DNA of 64,000 nucleotides from Paenibacillus ferrarius (GCF_002027705.1 NZ_MBTG01000012.1:124001-188000); one strand, 5' to 3'. Positions 28,495-38,527 are shown, numbered from the stretch's first letter. Numbers and translations: made by a program. The notes: generated by a model from the letters alone, not told the origin.

Positions 28495-29975
28495 GGACGT
28501 TAAAAGCGCGGTATCCTTTTGTATCCATGTTTGAAGGAAGAGCTGCTCTGGTATGGTTGTTCGCTGCGTTGGCTGCCTCCTTGGTTATCGGCTATGGGAG
28601 CGCGACATTAGGCCATGAGAATAAATCGCAGATTGCGATATTGGCGATGCTGCTCTTTCCGGCATTTATGCTGGCTTTGCTGGACTCGCGCAAGTTAATT
28701 CCTTACATCCTGGTCGTTTGGGTCGTTTGTCCAGAAATACGAAGATTTGAAGATTGGGTGGAAGGGACGTATCATTCGGTATCGTTGCTAAGTATTGCAC
28801 CGCTTCTGACAAGTGCTGTACTGATCATTCCGGTCCTATCGAAAATACATCAACTTGAATCGACGCTTTATCGCATGCTCATCTATTTCTCCATTGCTTT
28901 ATTGTATGGAAGCCTCATCGGTTTCACGAAGAATGGCATGGGCACCTTCTATGACTTGGCTAATTATCTCATCCCGATGCTGCTAATCCCCTATGCGGCA
29001 TTATCGAACTATGAAAGCAAGGATCTTGATCGCTTGCTTGTTGCCTTCTCGAATACAGCAATCCTGATTGCTGTGTATGGCATCATTCAATATGTGATGG
29101 TACCGCCTTGGGACGCATTTTGGATGAATCATGTGGAAATGACGTCAATCGGCCATCCGTACCCACTGGAAATTCGGGTGTTTTCCTTCCTGAATTCGCC
29201 TGGTCCTGCCGGGATGTACATGGGGACAGCCTTGGCTCCTATGATTTTGGAAAAGAGATGGCGGGGTCCTCTCGGATGGTTAGGCGTCATATTAGTGACA
29301 GTAGGCTTGTTAATCACACTCGTTCGATCCGCTTGGGTCATGCTTTTCATTGATATTGCGATATACACGGCAGTTTCTGCAGGGAAGCAGAAGTGGAAGC
29401 TGATCGCTCAATTAACAGCGGTTATCGCTGCAATGTACTTCATTATACCTAAGCTGCCAGGTGCGCAAGGCTTGTTAGCACGGCTGGATACGATGACGGC
29501 GATTCAAGATGATCATTCATACAATGAACGTTTGGATTTCTTCCACACCGTATTCCCGATGTTGTTTGCCAAACCGCAAGGGCTCGGGCTAGGCAGTATT
29601 GGGGTAGGAACCAAGTTAAGCAATGATGGGGCTCTTGGGGAATATGGCATTTTCGATAATGGGTTTGTTGCTATTTTTCTCACTTTCGGTATTATCGGCG
29701 GTATCTTGTTCTTCTGGGGATTATGGCTCGTCATTAAATACCTGATATCCCAAAGAAAGCAACAAGGAGGCTTAACTCCGTACACCAGACTCGCCCTGTC
29801 CGCATTGGAAGGGAGTATCGTTTGTCTTGTTTTCGAGAATGGCTATACGGGATTGAAGGGCTTTCTCCTATGGTTGGTTGTAGGAATAGGCATCATGGCA
29901 CATCGAAAGAGCACCCAAGAAAGGAGGCCAAGAACGGATGCAGCAGCCAGTCAATTTAAAAATAATCCGCTCTAA
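28491..29975 (+). CDS. O-antigen polymerase/ligase-like membrane protein 2
   Basis: About 494 residues from ATG 28491, which has AAGGAG 9 bases upstream; an in-frame ATG at 28443 would add 16 residues but has a poor ribosome site. About ten to twelve membrane helices. The extracytoplasmic loop with DHSYNERLDFFHTVFPMLF...GLGLGSIG resembles the Wzy_C/O-antigen ligase domain, though the HNE pattern of the first copy is not seen. Could be the polymerase with the other acting as ligase, or the two may act on different linkages. It overlaps the flippase gene by 38 bases. Confidence 0.75.
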   Translation: MRTLKARYPFVSMFEGRAALVWLFAALAASLVIGYGSATLGHENKSQIAILAMLLFPAFMLALLDSRKLIPYILVVWVVCPEIRRFEDWVEGTYHSVSLLSIAPLLTSAVLIIPVLSKIHQLESTLYRMLIYFSIALLYGSLIGFTKNGMGTFYDLANYLIPMLLIPYAALSNYESKDLDRLLVAFSNTAILIAVYGIIQYVMVPPWDAFWMNHVEMTSIGHPYPLEIRVFSFLNSPGPAGMYMGTALAPMILEKRWRGPLGWLGVILVTVGLLITLVRSAWVMLFIDIAIYTAVSAGKQKWKLIAQLTAVIAAMYFIIPKLPGAQGLLARLDTMTAIQDDHSYNERLDFFHTVFPMLFAKPQGLGLGSIGVGTKLSNDGALGEYGIFDNGFVAIFLTFGIIGGILFFWGLWLVIKYLISQRKQQGGLTPYTRLALSALEGSIVCLVFENGYTGLKGFLLWLVVGIGIMAHRKSTQERRPRTDAAASQFKNNPL

Positions 29976-31314
29976 ACCTCTATTTACGATGATCAAATCG
30001 TTCTACACAAGCAAAAGCAATATGGCGAGCTCGGTCAAAACGATGTTTTTCAGTGTACTCATTCTTTTGATCAATATGTTGACGGGAATCTTGACGGCGC
30101 GTTTTCTTGGACCTTCGGGCAGAGGGGAACAAGCCGCAATGGTGCTTTGGTCACAGTTCCTTGCCTTCAGCTTCACCTTCGGTATTCCTTCTGCGATTAT
30201 TTACAACGTGAAAAAGAATATAAAGGATTCCGCCAAGCTTTACACGACAGCCGTCATGATGGGGTTAACCGCAGGTGTGCTTGCCCTGGTCATTGGGGTA
30301 TTCATATTGCCTTATTGGCTTCGGACTTATTCTGATAGCGTGGTTTTGTTCTCACAGTGGTCAATGGTGCTCGTTCCTTTAATTGTGCTATCGCAAATCA
30401 ATAACGCAATGATGCAAGTCAGAGGCGAATATAAGCTGTTCAATCTACTCCGCTTTCTGATTCCGTTAAGTACGCTCGTGGGATTAGGTTTACTGATTGT
30501 AACCAAAACAATGAGTCCTTTCACATCGGCTGTTGCGTATCTGGCTCCTGCGATTCCCTTTTATATATGGACAACCATACGCCTGCTCACGCAGTATCGC
30601 CTGGAGTTAAAAGGTGCATTTCAATCCTTCCGAACTTTGATTCGGTATGGGATTGGCTCCTATGGGAACGATTTAATGGGAAATGTATCTTATTATATTG
30701 ATCAAATTGTCATTGTGGGACTATTGAACCCATCTGAGCTCGGTTTGTACGCTGTTGCGGTGAGTTTGTCAAGGGTGGTCAATATCTTCTCGACTTCGAT
30801 CATCGTCGTCTTGTTCCCGAAGGCTTCGGGGCTACCGAAGGACCAAGTAGTCGATATGACCTTCCGTGTCTATCGGTTAAGCACTTGCATCGCGCTCTTA
30901 TGCTCCATGATCATCATGCTCGTTGCGCCATTCGTGATGCCGCTTTTATATGGGCCTGATTTCAAGGAAGCCATTAGCGTATTCCGAATGCTGCTGCTGG
31001 AAGTATCGTTATCCGGTGGGACCATGGTGTTGGCGCAAGCGTTCATGGCGTTAGGCAAGCCGAAAATTGTCACGATCCTCCAAGGTCTTGGACTCTTAAT
31101 TGTCATTCCGCTATTAATGGTGCTTATTCCGAAATTCGGCTTGCTAGGCGCCGGAATGGCGATCTTATCCTCGGGGATATTGCGATTTTTATTCATTCTA
31201 ATCAATGTGAAATTCACGTTGAAGACGAAGCTGCCGAAATTATTCATTAACAAAGAGGATATCCGCTGGTTACTTCGAGCTGTATCTGCCTATAAAGTTA
31301 AACAATCGGATTGA
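29938..31314 (+). CDS. Polysaccharide repeat-unit flippase (Wzx-like, MOP superfamily)
   Basis: 458 residues with about 12 membrane helices. N-terminal SVLILLINMLTGILTARFLG and GPSGRGEQAA are typical of RfbX/Wzx-type oligosaccharidyl-lipid flippases. AAAGGAGG lies 11 bases upstream, inside the preceding gene. It should move undecaprenyl-linked repeat units across the membrane to the polymerases encoded on either side. Only one flippase gene is present in the locus. Confidence 0.88.
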   Translation: MQQPVNLKIIRSKPLFTMIKSFYTSKSNMASSVKTMFFSVLILLINMLTGILTARFLGPSGRGEQAAMVLWSQFLAFSFTFGIPSAIIYNVKKNIKDSAKLYTTAVMMGLTAGVLALVIGVFILPYWLRTYSDSVVLFSQWSMVLVPLIVLSQINNAMMQVRGEYKLFNLLRFLIPLSTLVGLGLLIVTKTMSPFTSAVAYLAPAIPFYIWTTIRLLTQYRLELKGAFQSFRTLIRYGIGSYGNDLMGNVSYYIDQIVIVGLLNPSELGLYAVAVSLSRVVNIFSTSIIVVLFPKASGLPKDQVVDMTFRVYRLSTCIALLCSMIIMLVAPFVMPLLYGPDFKEAISVFRMLLLEVSLSGGTMVLAQAFMALGKPKIVTILQGLGLLIVIPLLMVLIPKFGLLGAGMAILSSGILRFLFILINVKFTLKTKLPKLFINKEDIRWLLRAVSAYKVKQSD

Positions 31315-31338
31315 AATTGGGGGAGAGGGGCGAATCAA

Positions 31339-32175
31339 ATGAGTCACCACCGTGACACTGTGGGAAAGCACGGCCTATCTGTTGTCATCATCGCTCAGAA
31401 TGATGAGTCGAGAATAGGAAGTGCAATTAGTTCCTGCAAGTCTTTTGCAGACGAAATTGTAGTCATTGACGGGGGAAGCAAGGATGCAACTGTCCGAGTA
31501 TCCGAACAATTAGGGTGCAAGGTATTCACCAATGCTTGGCCAGGTTATGCGAAACAGCGCATATATGGCAGTGATCGGGCGACGTATGATTGGATTTTTG
31601 TCATCGACACCGATGAGGTTGTCAGCGAACCATTGGCTGCTGCAATAAGAGAGCTGAAGTTGGATTTGTCAGATACAAGCAGAGCCTACTCCGTCTTGCG
31701 CATCGGTGACTTTTTGGGACGTTGGATGGGAAAAGGAGAACAATTGGTTCGTCTGTACAACCGCACTGAGATTCAGTACAGAGACAGTCTTGTTCATGAA
31801 ACGCCTGATGTCTCGCAGGATAAGGTTGCTTACTTGCCAGGCATCCTATGGCATTATGGGTTCCGCAGCATTCATGATCATATCCAGCGCTTTAACAAAT
31901 ATACCGATCTGGAAGCAGAGGGTGCTGTTGCGCAGGGCAAACGATTCAATATTGTACGAATGATGGTTCGTCCGCCGTTGCGGATTGTCCAAAAATACAT
32001 TTTTCAAGGCTTATACAAAAAAGGTATTCCTGGCTTGGCCGTTTCCCTCTTCTGGGGAATGTACGAATTTCTGGTTTGCATAAAGCAGTATGAGCTGCTG
32101 TTAATCCAAAAAAAGACGAAGAAAATTGAGGGCGAGCCCCTGAAGGAGGGAAGTGCTTATGCAATTCAACAATAG
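31339..32175 (+). CDS. Family 2 glycosyltransferase, WaaE/KdtX-like
   Basis: 278 residues. LSVVIIAQNDESRI, EIVVIDGGSKDAT, WPGYAKQRIYG and the DxD-type FVIDTDEVV are characteristic of the beta-glucosyltransferase (LPS core WaaE-like) subgroup of GT2. Adds one sugar of the repeat unit on the cytoplasmic side. Ribosome site GGGGGAGAGGGG upstream is very purine-rich. Its last 17 bases overlap the next gene. Confidence 0.87.
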   Translation: MSHHRDTVGKHGLSVVIIAQNDESRIGSAISSCKSFADEIVVIDGGSKDATVRVSEQLGCKVFTNAWPGYAKQRIYGSDRATYDWIFVIDTDEVVSEPLAAAIRELKLDLSDTSRAYSVLRIGDFLGRWMGKGEQLVRLYNRTEIQYRDSLVHETPDVSQDKVAYLPGILWHYGFRSIHDHIQRFNKYTDLEAEGAVAQGKRFNIVRMMVRPPLRIVQKYIFQGLYKKGIPGLAVSLFWGMYEFLVCIKQYELLLIQKKTKKIEGEPLKEGSAYAIQQ

Positions 32176-33430
32176 CTTGCGGATCTTATCAACTGGCATG
32201 GGCTGGCCTTCCGCCCAGCCAGGTGGTTTGAACACCTATTTTAAGCATATTAATGAAGCTTTAGCTGAAGACCACAATCTGCAAGCATTGGTAAGCAGTG
32301 CTGAGAAGCCAGTTGTCAAAGAAGGCCTGCAGGTGACGAATGTTGCCAAAACGCAGTTGAAGCTGAGTAAAAGGCGCGAAGCCTTTCGCCAGCACGCCGC
32401 TTGGCTCATGGACAATCAAGAAGTGGATGTTGTTTATTCCCACTTTGCTCCTTACAGCGTTGGTGTCGCGTTAGAAGCGAAGGAGCGCAATATTCCTGTC
32501 GTGATGACGTTCCATGGTCCTTGGAGTGAGGAAATTAAACTCGAAGGCAGTGGACTTAAGCATTGGATCAAAACGATCATTGCTAAAAATATGGAAATGA
32601 AGGCCTATCGATATGCCGATGCATTCATTGTTCTTAGTGAAACCTTCCGGAGTATCCTTCACGAGCAGTATCAAGTACCGCTATCCAAGATCCATATTGT
32701 ACCGGGGGCAGCGGATATCGACCGCTTCAAGCCTTCCGCCCAACGTGCAGCAATACGAGAAAGACTTCATATACCTGAAGGAACAACAGCTGTATTGACG
32801 TTAAGAAGACTAGTCAATCGGATGGGACTCCTTCAACTCATTGATGCTTGGAGGGAGGTAGCCAAAGAAATACCGAATACGGTTCTTTTATTAGGCGGCA
32901 AGGGGCCGCTCAAGGAAGAGCTGGAAAGTAAAATTAAGGAATATGACCTGCAGTCACGTGTTCGTATGTTAGGCTATGTGCCGGATCACGAGCTTGCTGA
33001 TTACTATCAGGCCGCCGATCTGTTCGTTGTTCCCTCGCAAGCACTGGAAGGCTTCGGACTGATCACGGTGGAAGCAATGGCAGCGGGAGTTCCTGTCATG
33101 GCGACGCCTGTCGGCGGGAATCGGGAAATTCTTCAGAAATTCCGTCCTGACCTGCTGTTTGCTGGAAAAAGCAGTGCTGATATAGCAGATGGCCTCATTC
33201 GCAGCTTGCGTCAGAAGGAAAGCTGGCCAACCGCTGAACAATGTAGAATTCATGTACTAGAGCATTACACATGGGCACGGGTATCCAGGCAAGTTGAAGG
33301 CATATTCCGTTCGGTCATTGATAATCATCTCATCGCTTACGGTCGCAATCGGAATCCACGCGTTCTGGCTGAACGAAAAGGAGGTCATGAGAAGGATGTT
33401 GAGAGTAGCGTATTTGGATCATACCGCTAG
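32159..33430 (+). CDS. Family 4 glycosyltransferase (GT-B) 1
   Basis: 423 residues from ATG 32159, 8 bases after GGAGGG. GT-B fold with an N-terminal LSTGMGWPSAQPGGLNTYF glycine loop and the C-terminal retaining-GT signature EGFGLITVEAMAAGVPV (E-x7-E). The segment TLRRLVNRMGLLQLIDAW matches the usual nucleotide-binding start of the second domain. Likely uses UDP- or GDP-sugar. The 3' end overlaps the following GT4 gene by 35 bases. Confidence 0.9.
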   Translation: MQFNNSLRILSTGMGWPSAQPGGLNTYFKHINEALAEDHNLQALVSSAEKPVVKEGLQVTNVAKTQLKLSKRREAFRQHAAWLMDNQEVDVVYSHFAPYSVGVALEAKERNIPVVMTFHGPWSEEIKLEGSGLKHWIKTIIAKNMEMKAYRYADAFIVLSETFRSILHEQYQVPLSKIHIVPGAADIDRFKPSAQRAAIRERLHIPEGTTAVLTLRRLVNRMGLLQLIDAWREVAKEIPNTVLLLGGKGPLKEELESKIKEYDLQSRVRMLGYVPDHELADYYQAADLFVVPSQALEGFGLITVEAMAAGVPVMATPVGGNREILQKFRPDLLFAGKSSADIADGLIRSLRQKESWPTAEQCRIHVLEHYTWARVSRQVEGIFRSVIDNHLIAYGRNRNPRVLAERKGGHEKDVESSVFGSYR

Positions 33431-34547
33431 ATGGAGCGGAGGCGAGGTTGCGTTATATAACCTGATTACGAACATGGGCAGCGAAGTGAGTCCGCTAGTC
33501 ATTGTGGCAGAGGAAGGCGCATTAGTCGAACGACTGCGTGCCAAAGGAATTGATGTCCGTGTTGTTCCTCTCAGTGACAAGGTGAGGAATCGAAACCGCA
33601 ATGCCGTGAGCTTCGATGCATTGCTCGGTGCTTTCGAACTGTTTACGTATGGGAAACGGATTTCGAAGCTGCTGAAAAAAGAGCAGGTCGCTTGTGTGCA
33701 TACGAATTCACTGAAATCAGCGTTTTATGGTGCTGTAGCAGCCAAGTTGGCAGGTGTTCCGCTAATCTGGCACATTCGCGATCATATCGGAGCTCCTTAT
33801 TTGAAGCCTATCGTTGCTAGTGCAATCCGATTCATGTCCCGAATGCTGCCTAATGGTGTTATTGCCAACTCCAACTCAACACTGGATGCGCTGCAATTGC
33901 CGAAATCCAAAAAGACATTAGTTGTCTACTCCGCTTTTGCCAAAAAGCTCAACACACCCAGCAATGTCCTTCCGATGAAAAAGCAGAGGAAGTCGTACAT
34001 CATTCTTTTAGTGGGTCGGTTAGCGGAATGGAAGGGCCAGCACATTCTACTGGAAGCTGCGAAATCGTTCCTGCCTGATACGCAGGTCGAGTTCTGGCTG
34101 GCTGGAGACGCGCTCTTCGGAGAAGATGCGTATAAACAACAGCTTCTGAAACAAATGGCCGATCATCATTTGTACAATGTTAAATTACTCGGACATGTGG
34201 ATGATATCCAAGCCTTGATGCAGAAAGCAGATATTCTCGTACATACATCCATCACGCCTGAGCCCTTCGGTCAAGTGATCGTAGAGGGGATGGCCGCAGG
34301 ATTGCCGGTCATTGCCTCCAATGAGGGAGGACCTAAAGAGACTGTTGTTCCTGGTGAAACCGGACTCCTTATAACGCCAGGAGATCCCAAGCTGCTTGCA
34401 GAGTCGATTCGCTACCTTTTGGAGAATCCGGAAGAAAGAATCCGCATGAGCGAGAATGGCATGAAGCGAGTGGAGCAGCATTTTGTCATCGAGAAAACCG
34501 TTACCCAAATCACTCATTACTATGCGGGATTAATTGCCAATGCGTAA
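33396..34547 (+). CDS. Family 4 glycosyltransferase (GT-B) 2
   Basis: About 383 residues from ATG 33396 (11 bases after AAGGAGG; ATG 33387 is only 2 bases from it, and the longer frame from 33294 has no site). Starts MLRVAYLDHTARWSGGE, then LVGRLAEWKGQHILLEA and the E-x7-E motif PEPFGQVIVEGMAAGLPVIA. Retaining GT-B enzyme for repeat-unit assembly; donor unknown. Translationally coupled to the previous gene by overlap. Confidence 0.9.
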   Translation: MLRVAYLDHTARWSGGEVALYNLITNMGSEVSPLVIVAEEGALVERLRAKGIDVRVVPLSDKVRNRNRNAVSFDALLGAFELFTYGKRISKLLKKEQVACVHTNSLKSAFYGAVAAKLAGVPLIWHIRDHIGAPYLKPIVASAIRFMSRMLPNGVIANSNSTLDALQLPKSKKTLVVYSAFAKKLNTPSNVLPMKKQRKSYIILLVGRLAEWKGQHILLEAAKSFLPDTQVEFWLAGDALFGEDAYKQQLLKQMADHHLYNVKLLGHVDDIQALMQKADILVHTSITPEPFGQVIVEGMAAGLPVIASNEGGPKETVVPGETGLLITPGDPKLLAESIRYLLENPEERIRMSENGMKRVEQHFVIEKTVTQITHYYAGLIANA

Positions 34548-34578
34548 CTAATCTCATAGTAAATAAAGGATGGATCAA

Positions 34579-35679
34579 ATGAAAATAGCAATCGCGCATG
34601 ATTATTTGGTTCAAATGGGCGGCGCTGAAAGAGTCGTAGAAGTCTTTCACCAAATGTTTCCGAATGCCCCCATCTATACAACGATGTTCAGCAGTCACCG
34701 ACTGCTCGATGAGCTTCGAGATGCTGATATTCGAGCTTCATGGCTGCAGAAGATGCCTGGGGGAAAGAGCCATTTCAAAGAAATGCTGCCTCTTTATCCA
34801 TTTGCAATTAAGGATTTCGACTTCCGTGAATTCGATATTGTTCTTAGCTCGAGCAGTGCTTTTATGAAGAGCATTGAGGTTCCCAAAGAGACATTTCATC
34901 TCTGTTATTGTCATACGCCGATGCGTTTTGCTTGGGATTACGATACGTATATGGAGAGACAGACGAACTCCAGCGTAATGAAGCGGTTATTGAAGGTTTA
35001 TATTGATAGATTGAAGCGCTGGGATCAGAAAACATCTGCGAATGTGAATCAATTTATTGCAAATTCTTCCGTTGTGAAAAATCGTATTCGCAATTATTAC
35101 CAGCGCGATGCCGACGTTATTTTTCCTCCAATTAATACGTCTCGCTTCCAAAGAGCGCATTCGATAGAAAATTATTATCTCATCGTTTCCAGACTTGTCT
35201 CTTACAAGCGAATTGATTTGGCTGTTGAGGCTTTTAACCAGAATGGACTGCCTTTATATATTGTTGGGGAGGGACCCGATTCAGCGCGCTTGAAGAGCAT
35301 GGCTAAGGGAAATGTTCGTTTCTTGGGAAGATTGGATGATGCTGTAGTTACCAAAATGATGGCGGAGTGCCGGGCGCTTATTTTTCCAGGAGAAGAGGAT
35401 TTTGGCATTACCCCGTTGGAGGCGAATGCGGCCGGAAGGCCTGTTGTTGCTTATCAGGCTGGAGGTGCGCTGGACACGATCGTTCCTCATGTAAACGGCG
35501 TGTTTTTCAAACGGCAGGAAGTGGATGATCTGCTTGGCGCCATTCATGACGTAGAAAGCCATGCGTGGGATATTAATCAAATTATGAACCATGCGAAGCA
35601 GTTTGATGAAAAGACGTTTATGACGAAGTTGAAAACGTATATGAGCACATCCTACCAACAATTCAGAGAGGGGCATTGA
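34579..35679 (+). CDS. Family 4 glycosyltransferase 3 (WbaZ-like)
   Basis: 366 residues from ATG 34579, about 6 bases after AAAGGATGG; ATG 34570 lies inside that site. Opens MKIAIAHDYLVQMGGAERV, contains CYCHTPMRFAWDYD and the C-terminal GEEDFGITPLEANAAGRPVVA. This arrangement resembles WbaZ-type mannosyltransferases, which would fit the GDP-mannose supply from the manC-like gene in this locus, but the donor is inferred. It ends 4 bases before the UDP-glucose dehydrogenase. Confidence 0.88.
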   Translation: MKIAIAHDYLVQMGGAERVVEVFHQMFPNAPIYTTMFSSHRLLDELRDADIRASWLQKMPGGKSHFKEMLPLYPFAIKDFDFREFDIVLSSSSAFMKSIEVPKETFHLCYCHTPMRFAWDYDTYMERQTNSSVMKRLLKVYIDRLKRWDQKTSANVNQFIANSSVVKNRIRNYYQRDADVIFPPINTSRFQRAHSIENYYLIVSRLVSYKRIDLAVEAFNQNGLPLYIVGEGPDSARLKSMAKGNVRFLGRLDDAVVTKMMAECRALIFPGEEDFGITPLEANAAGRPVVAYQAGGALDTIVPHVNGVFFKRQEVDDLLGAIHDVESHAWDINQIMNHAKQFDEKTFMTKLKTYMSTSYQQFREGH

Positions 35680-35683
35680 TCGT

Positions 35684-37012
35684 ATGAAAATCGCAGTCAT
35701 CGGAACAGGGTATGTGGGGTTAGTATCCGGGGTTTGTTTTGCTGAAAAAGGCAATCATGTGATCTGTGTCGATCAGGACAAGCAGAAAGTTGAGAAATTG
35801 CAAAATCGGATTTCACCTATTTTCGAGCCTGGTATCGAGGAACTGATGGATCGCAATCTCAAAGCAGGCCGTCTAGCATTTACTTCTGATCTAACGCAAG
35901 CCATACAGCAATCAGAGCTCATTATTATCGCGGTTGGCACACCCTCCTTACCCAATGGGGAAGCGGATCTACAATATATCGAGCAAGCCGTTATGCAAAT
36001 TGGCCAAGCCATGAACGGGCACAAGATTGTTGCCACCAAAAGTACCGTACCCGTAGGTACTAATGAGCATATTCAGATGATTCTAGCGATGAATACGATG
36101 GAAACCTTTGATGTTGTTTCGATCCCAGAGTTTCTCAGAGAAGGATCTGCTATCCAGGATACGCTGCATCCTGACCGCATCGTGATTGGTTTGGATAATT
36201 TGGATTTAACGGAGACTTTGACGGAGCTTCATCGTGCGTTCACCGATCAAATCTTCGTTACCAGTATTCGAAGCGCAGAAATGATCAAATACGCTTCGAA
36301 TGCCTTTCTGGCAACCAAAATCTCCTTCATCAATGAAATTTCCAATATCTGTGAAAAGGTGGGAGCTGATGTCACCGAGGTTGCCAAAGGAATGGGCCAG
36401 GATCGCCGAATTGGCGCTTCCTTCCTGAATGCAGGGATCGGGTATGGAGGTTCCTGTTTCCCCAAAGATACGGATGCCCTCATCCAAATTGCCGGCAATG
36501 TGGATTATGAGTTTCAACTGCTGAAGTCGGTCGTTGAAGTGAATAAGTCTCAAAGGTACAAAGTGATTACTAAGTTGGAAGGATCGCTTGGCCGATTATC
36601 TGGCAAAATCATCGGAATATGGGGATTATCCTTTAAGCCGAATACAGATGACATTCGTTATGCCCCTTCTATTGAAATTGTCGAAACGCTGCTGAAGGCA
36701 GGCGCGCGCTTGAAGCTTTACGATCCAATTGCGATGGAGAAATTCAGAGAGCATATCGATCATCCGGCCATTCAGTGGTGCGAGTCGGCTTTGGAAGCAG
36801 CCACCGGCGCAGATGCGCTCTGTCTTTTGACCGACTGGGATGAGTTCAAAACAGCGCCGCTGTCCCAGCTTGTTTTCATCATGGAACAACCAATCCTTAT
36901 TGATGGACGCAATGTGTATAGCCGTGAACAGATTGAAGGTACGGGCATTCACTATTACTCGGTCGGCAGACCCGACCAGAAGCATCCTACGCGTCATAAA
37001 GCTGTCGTTTAG
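35684..37012 (+). CDS. ugd: UDP-glucose 6-dehydrogenase
   Basis: 442 residues, standard for the UDP-glucose/GDP-mannose dehydrogenase family. Rossmann start VIGTGYVGLVSGVCFAEKG, ATKSTVPVGT, and the catalytic cysteine at about C258 in GYGGSCFPKDTDAL. Oxidises UDP-glucose to UDP-glucuronate with two NAD+, giving the acidic sugar precursor. With galU in the same operon the pathway from glucose-1-phosphate is complete. A GDP-mannose dehydrogenase is the alternative; the sequence around the Cys fits the UDP-glucose type better. Confidence 0.92.
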   Translation: MKIAVIGTGYVGLVSGVCFAEKGNHVICVDQDKQKVEKLQNRISPIFEPGIEELMDRNLKAGRLAFTSDLTQAIQQSELIIIAVGTPSLPNGEADLQYIEQAVMQIGQAMNGHKIVATKSTVPVGTNEHIQMILAMNTMETFDVVSIPEFLREGSAIQDTLHPDRIVIGLDNLDLTETLTELHRAFTDQIFVTSIRSAEMIKYASNAFLATKISFINEISNICEKVGADVTEVAKGMGQDRRIGASFLNAGIGYGGSCFPKDTDALIQIAGNVDYEFQLLKSVVEVNKSQRYKVITKLEGSLGRLSGKIIGIWGLSFKPNTDDIRYAPSIEIVETLLKAGARLKLYDPIAMEKFREHIDHPAIQWCESALEAATGADALCLLTDWDEFKTAPLSQLVFIMEQPILIDGRNVYSREQIEGTGIHYYSVGRPDQKHPTRHKAVV

Positions 37013-37065
37013 CGTAACGGAATCTAGCAACGAATTCTTATAAAACCGAATGGAGTGTGGTTTTC

Positions 37066-38436
37066 ATGAAAATAGTTCTTCTTTCCGGCGGATCAGGTAA
37101 ACGTTTGTGGCCATTGTCTAATGATTCTAGATCCAAACAGTTTCTCAAGGTATTAGAAGACAAGGATGGCAGAAGTGAATCCATGGTTCAGCGCGTCTGG
37201 AGACAGCTTCAAGCTGCTGGACTTGGGAATTCCGCTTATCTGGCAACCAATCGCTCCCAAGTAGAAATGCTGATGAGTCAACTGGGCAGCGATGCGCCTC
37301 TCATCGTTGAGCCTGAGCGTAGAGATACCTTCCCTGCCATCGCTCTGGCAGCTGCCTATATGTATGATGTGGAGAGTCTGCCGCTAGATACAGTCATTAC
37401 CGTTATGCCGGTCGATCCTTACGTTGATGAAGCTTTTTTTCATAAAATTAAGGAACTGGAGCAAGTACTTCATGCTACAGAATCCAACCTTGCGTTAATG
37501 GGGGTTGTTCCGACGGTTCCTTCGGAGAAGTACGGGTACATCGTTCCTTCCGAACAGCGCTATGCTGGCACCGAAGGGCTGAAAGTTAATCATTTTGTTG
37601 AGAAGCCTAATCGCGATCAGGCTGCTGTTCTCATGGAGCAGAAAGCTTTATGGAATTGCGGAGTCTTTGCTTTCCGTTTGGGTTATATCATCGAATTGAT
37701 GGTAGAAAAGGGGATTCCGCTTAAGTATGAGGAATTGCTCAAAAATTATAAGAAGCTGACGAAGATTAGCTTTGATTATGAAATTGTGGAAAAAGAAACG
37801 AGTATTGTTGTGGTCCCTTATGATGGCTACTGGAAAGATTTGGGGACTTGGAATACACTCACGGAAGAAATGAGCCGTTCACAAATTGGGACAGGCATCG
37901 TCACCGAAGATTCCGTCAATACCCATCTGATCAATGAGCTTGACATTCCTGTTACGGTCATTGGAATTAACGATGCTGTCGTGGCAGTAAGCCCTGACGG
38001 AATTCTTGTCACCTCCAAAGCCGAAAGCCCGCGCATCAAGGAGGTAATGAATACAATTGAGCAGCGTCCTATGTATGAAGAACGCAGATGGGGGCGCTAC
38101 CGTGTTATTGATTATGTGAAATATACGGAGGACAATGAAGTTCTGACGAAGCGTATTCTTGTGCGTGCCGGTAAAAATATTAGTTATCAATTGCATTACA
38201 AACGCAGTGAGGTCTGGACCATTGTGAGCGGTGTTGCGGATATTGTTATTAACGACAAGCTATATCAGGTTAAGCCGGGGGATGTTGTCAGAATTCCTGA
38301 TGGAACAAGACACAGCATAAGAGCGATAACCGATGTCGAATTCATTGAAGTTCAGAGTGGATCTGAACTCGTTGAAGAGGATAATATCCGAATTTGTTTG
38401 GAATGGAAGGACATTCCACTGCACCAGTTTATTTAA
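37066..38436 (+). CDS. manC: Mannose-1-phosphate guanylyltransferase / mannose-6-phosphate isomerase-type fusion
   Basis: 456 residues from ATG 37066 (10 bases after GGAG; GTG 37057 is upstream of good spacing). N-terminal nucleotidyltransferase with LLSGGSGKRLWPLSNDSRSK (the usual T before RLWPLS is K) and VEKPN; C-terminal type II phosphomannose isomerase-like cupin (about 335-456) with SYQLHYKRSEVWTIVSG and PGDVVRIPDGTRHSI. The usual EHW of the cupin is EVW here, so isomerase activity is less certain. Produces GDP-mannose from mannose-1-phosphate. No phosphomannomutase is encoded in the window. Confidence 0.9.
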   Translation: MKIVLLSGGSGKRLWPLSNDSRSKQFLKVLEDKDGRSESMVQRVWRQLQAAGLGNSAYLATNRSQVEMLMSQLGSDAPLIVEPERRDTFPAIALAAAYMYDVESLPLDTVITVMPVDPYVDEAFFHKIKELEQVLHATESNLALMGVVPTVPSEKYGYIVPSEQRYAGTEGLKVNHFVEKPNRDQAAVLMEQKALWNCGVFAFRLGYIIELMVEKGIPLKYEELLKNYKKLTKISFDYEIVEKETSIVVVPYDGYWKDLGTWNTLTEEMSRSQIGTGIVTEDSVNTHLINELDIPVTVIGINDAVVAVSPDGILVTSKAESPRIKEVMNTIEQRPMYEERRWGRYRVIDYVKYTEDNEVLTKRILVRAGKNISYQLHYKRSEVWTIVSGVADIVINDKLYQVKPGDVVRIPDGTRHSIRAITDVEFIEVQSGSELVEEDNIRICLEWKDIPLHQFI

Positions 38437-38458
38437 GGTCAGCCTTCCAATAATGAAC

Positions 38459-38499
38459 CGCCTTCTATTCGGATAAGAATGGAGGGCGATTATTTATTT
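38459..38499 (+). terminator. Probable terminator after the biosynthetic part of the exopolysaccharide operon
   Basis: CGCC-TTCTATTC / GAATGGAG-GGCG imperfect stem with loop GGATAA, followed by ATTATTTATTT. The T-run is interrupted, so termination may be partial. Confidence 0.55.
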
Positions 38500-38527
38500 C
38501 GCAAGAAACGTACGTTTGGTAAAAACT

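Noticed and set aside
33294..33395. N-terminal extension of the second GT4 protein with a hydrophobic segment
   Set aside because: It overlaps the previous gene in another frame; AAGGAGG at 33378-33384 points to the start at 33396.
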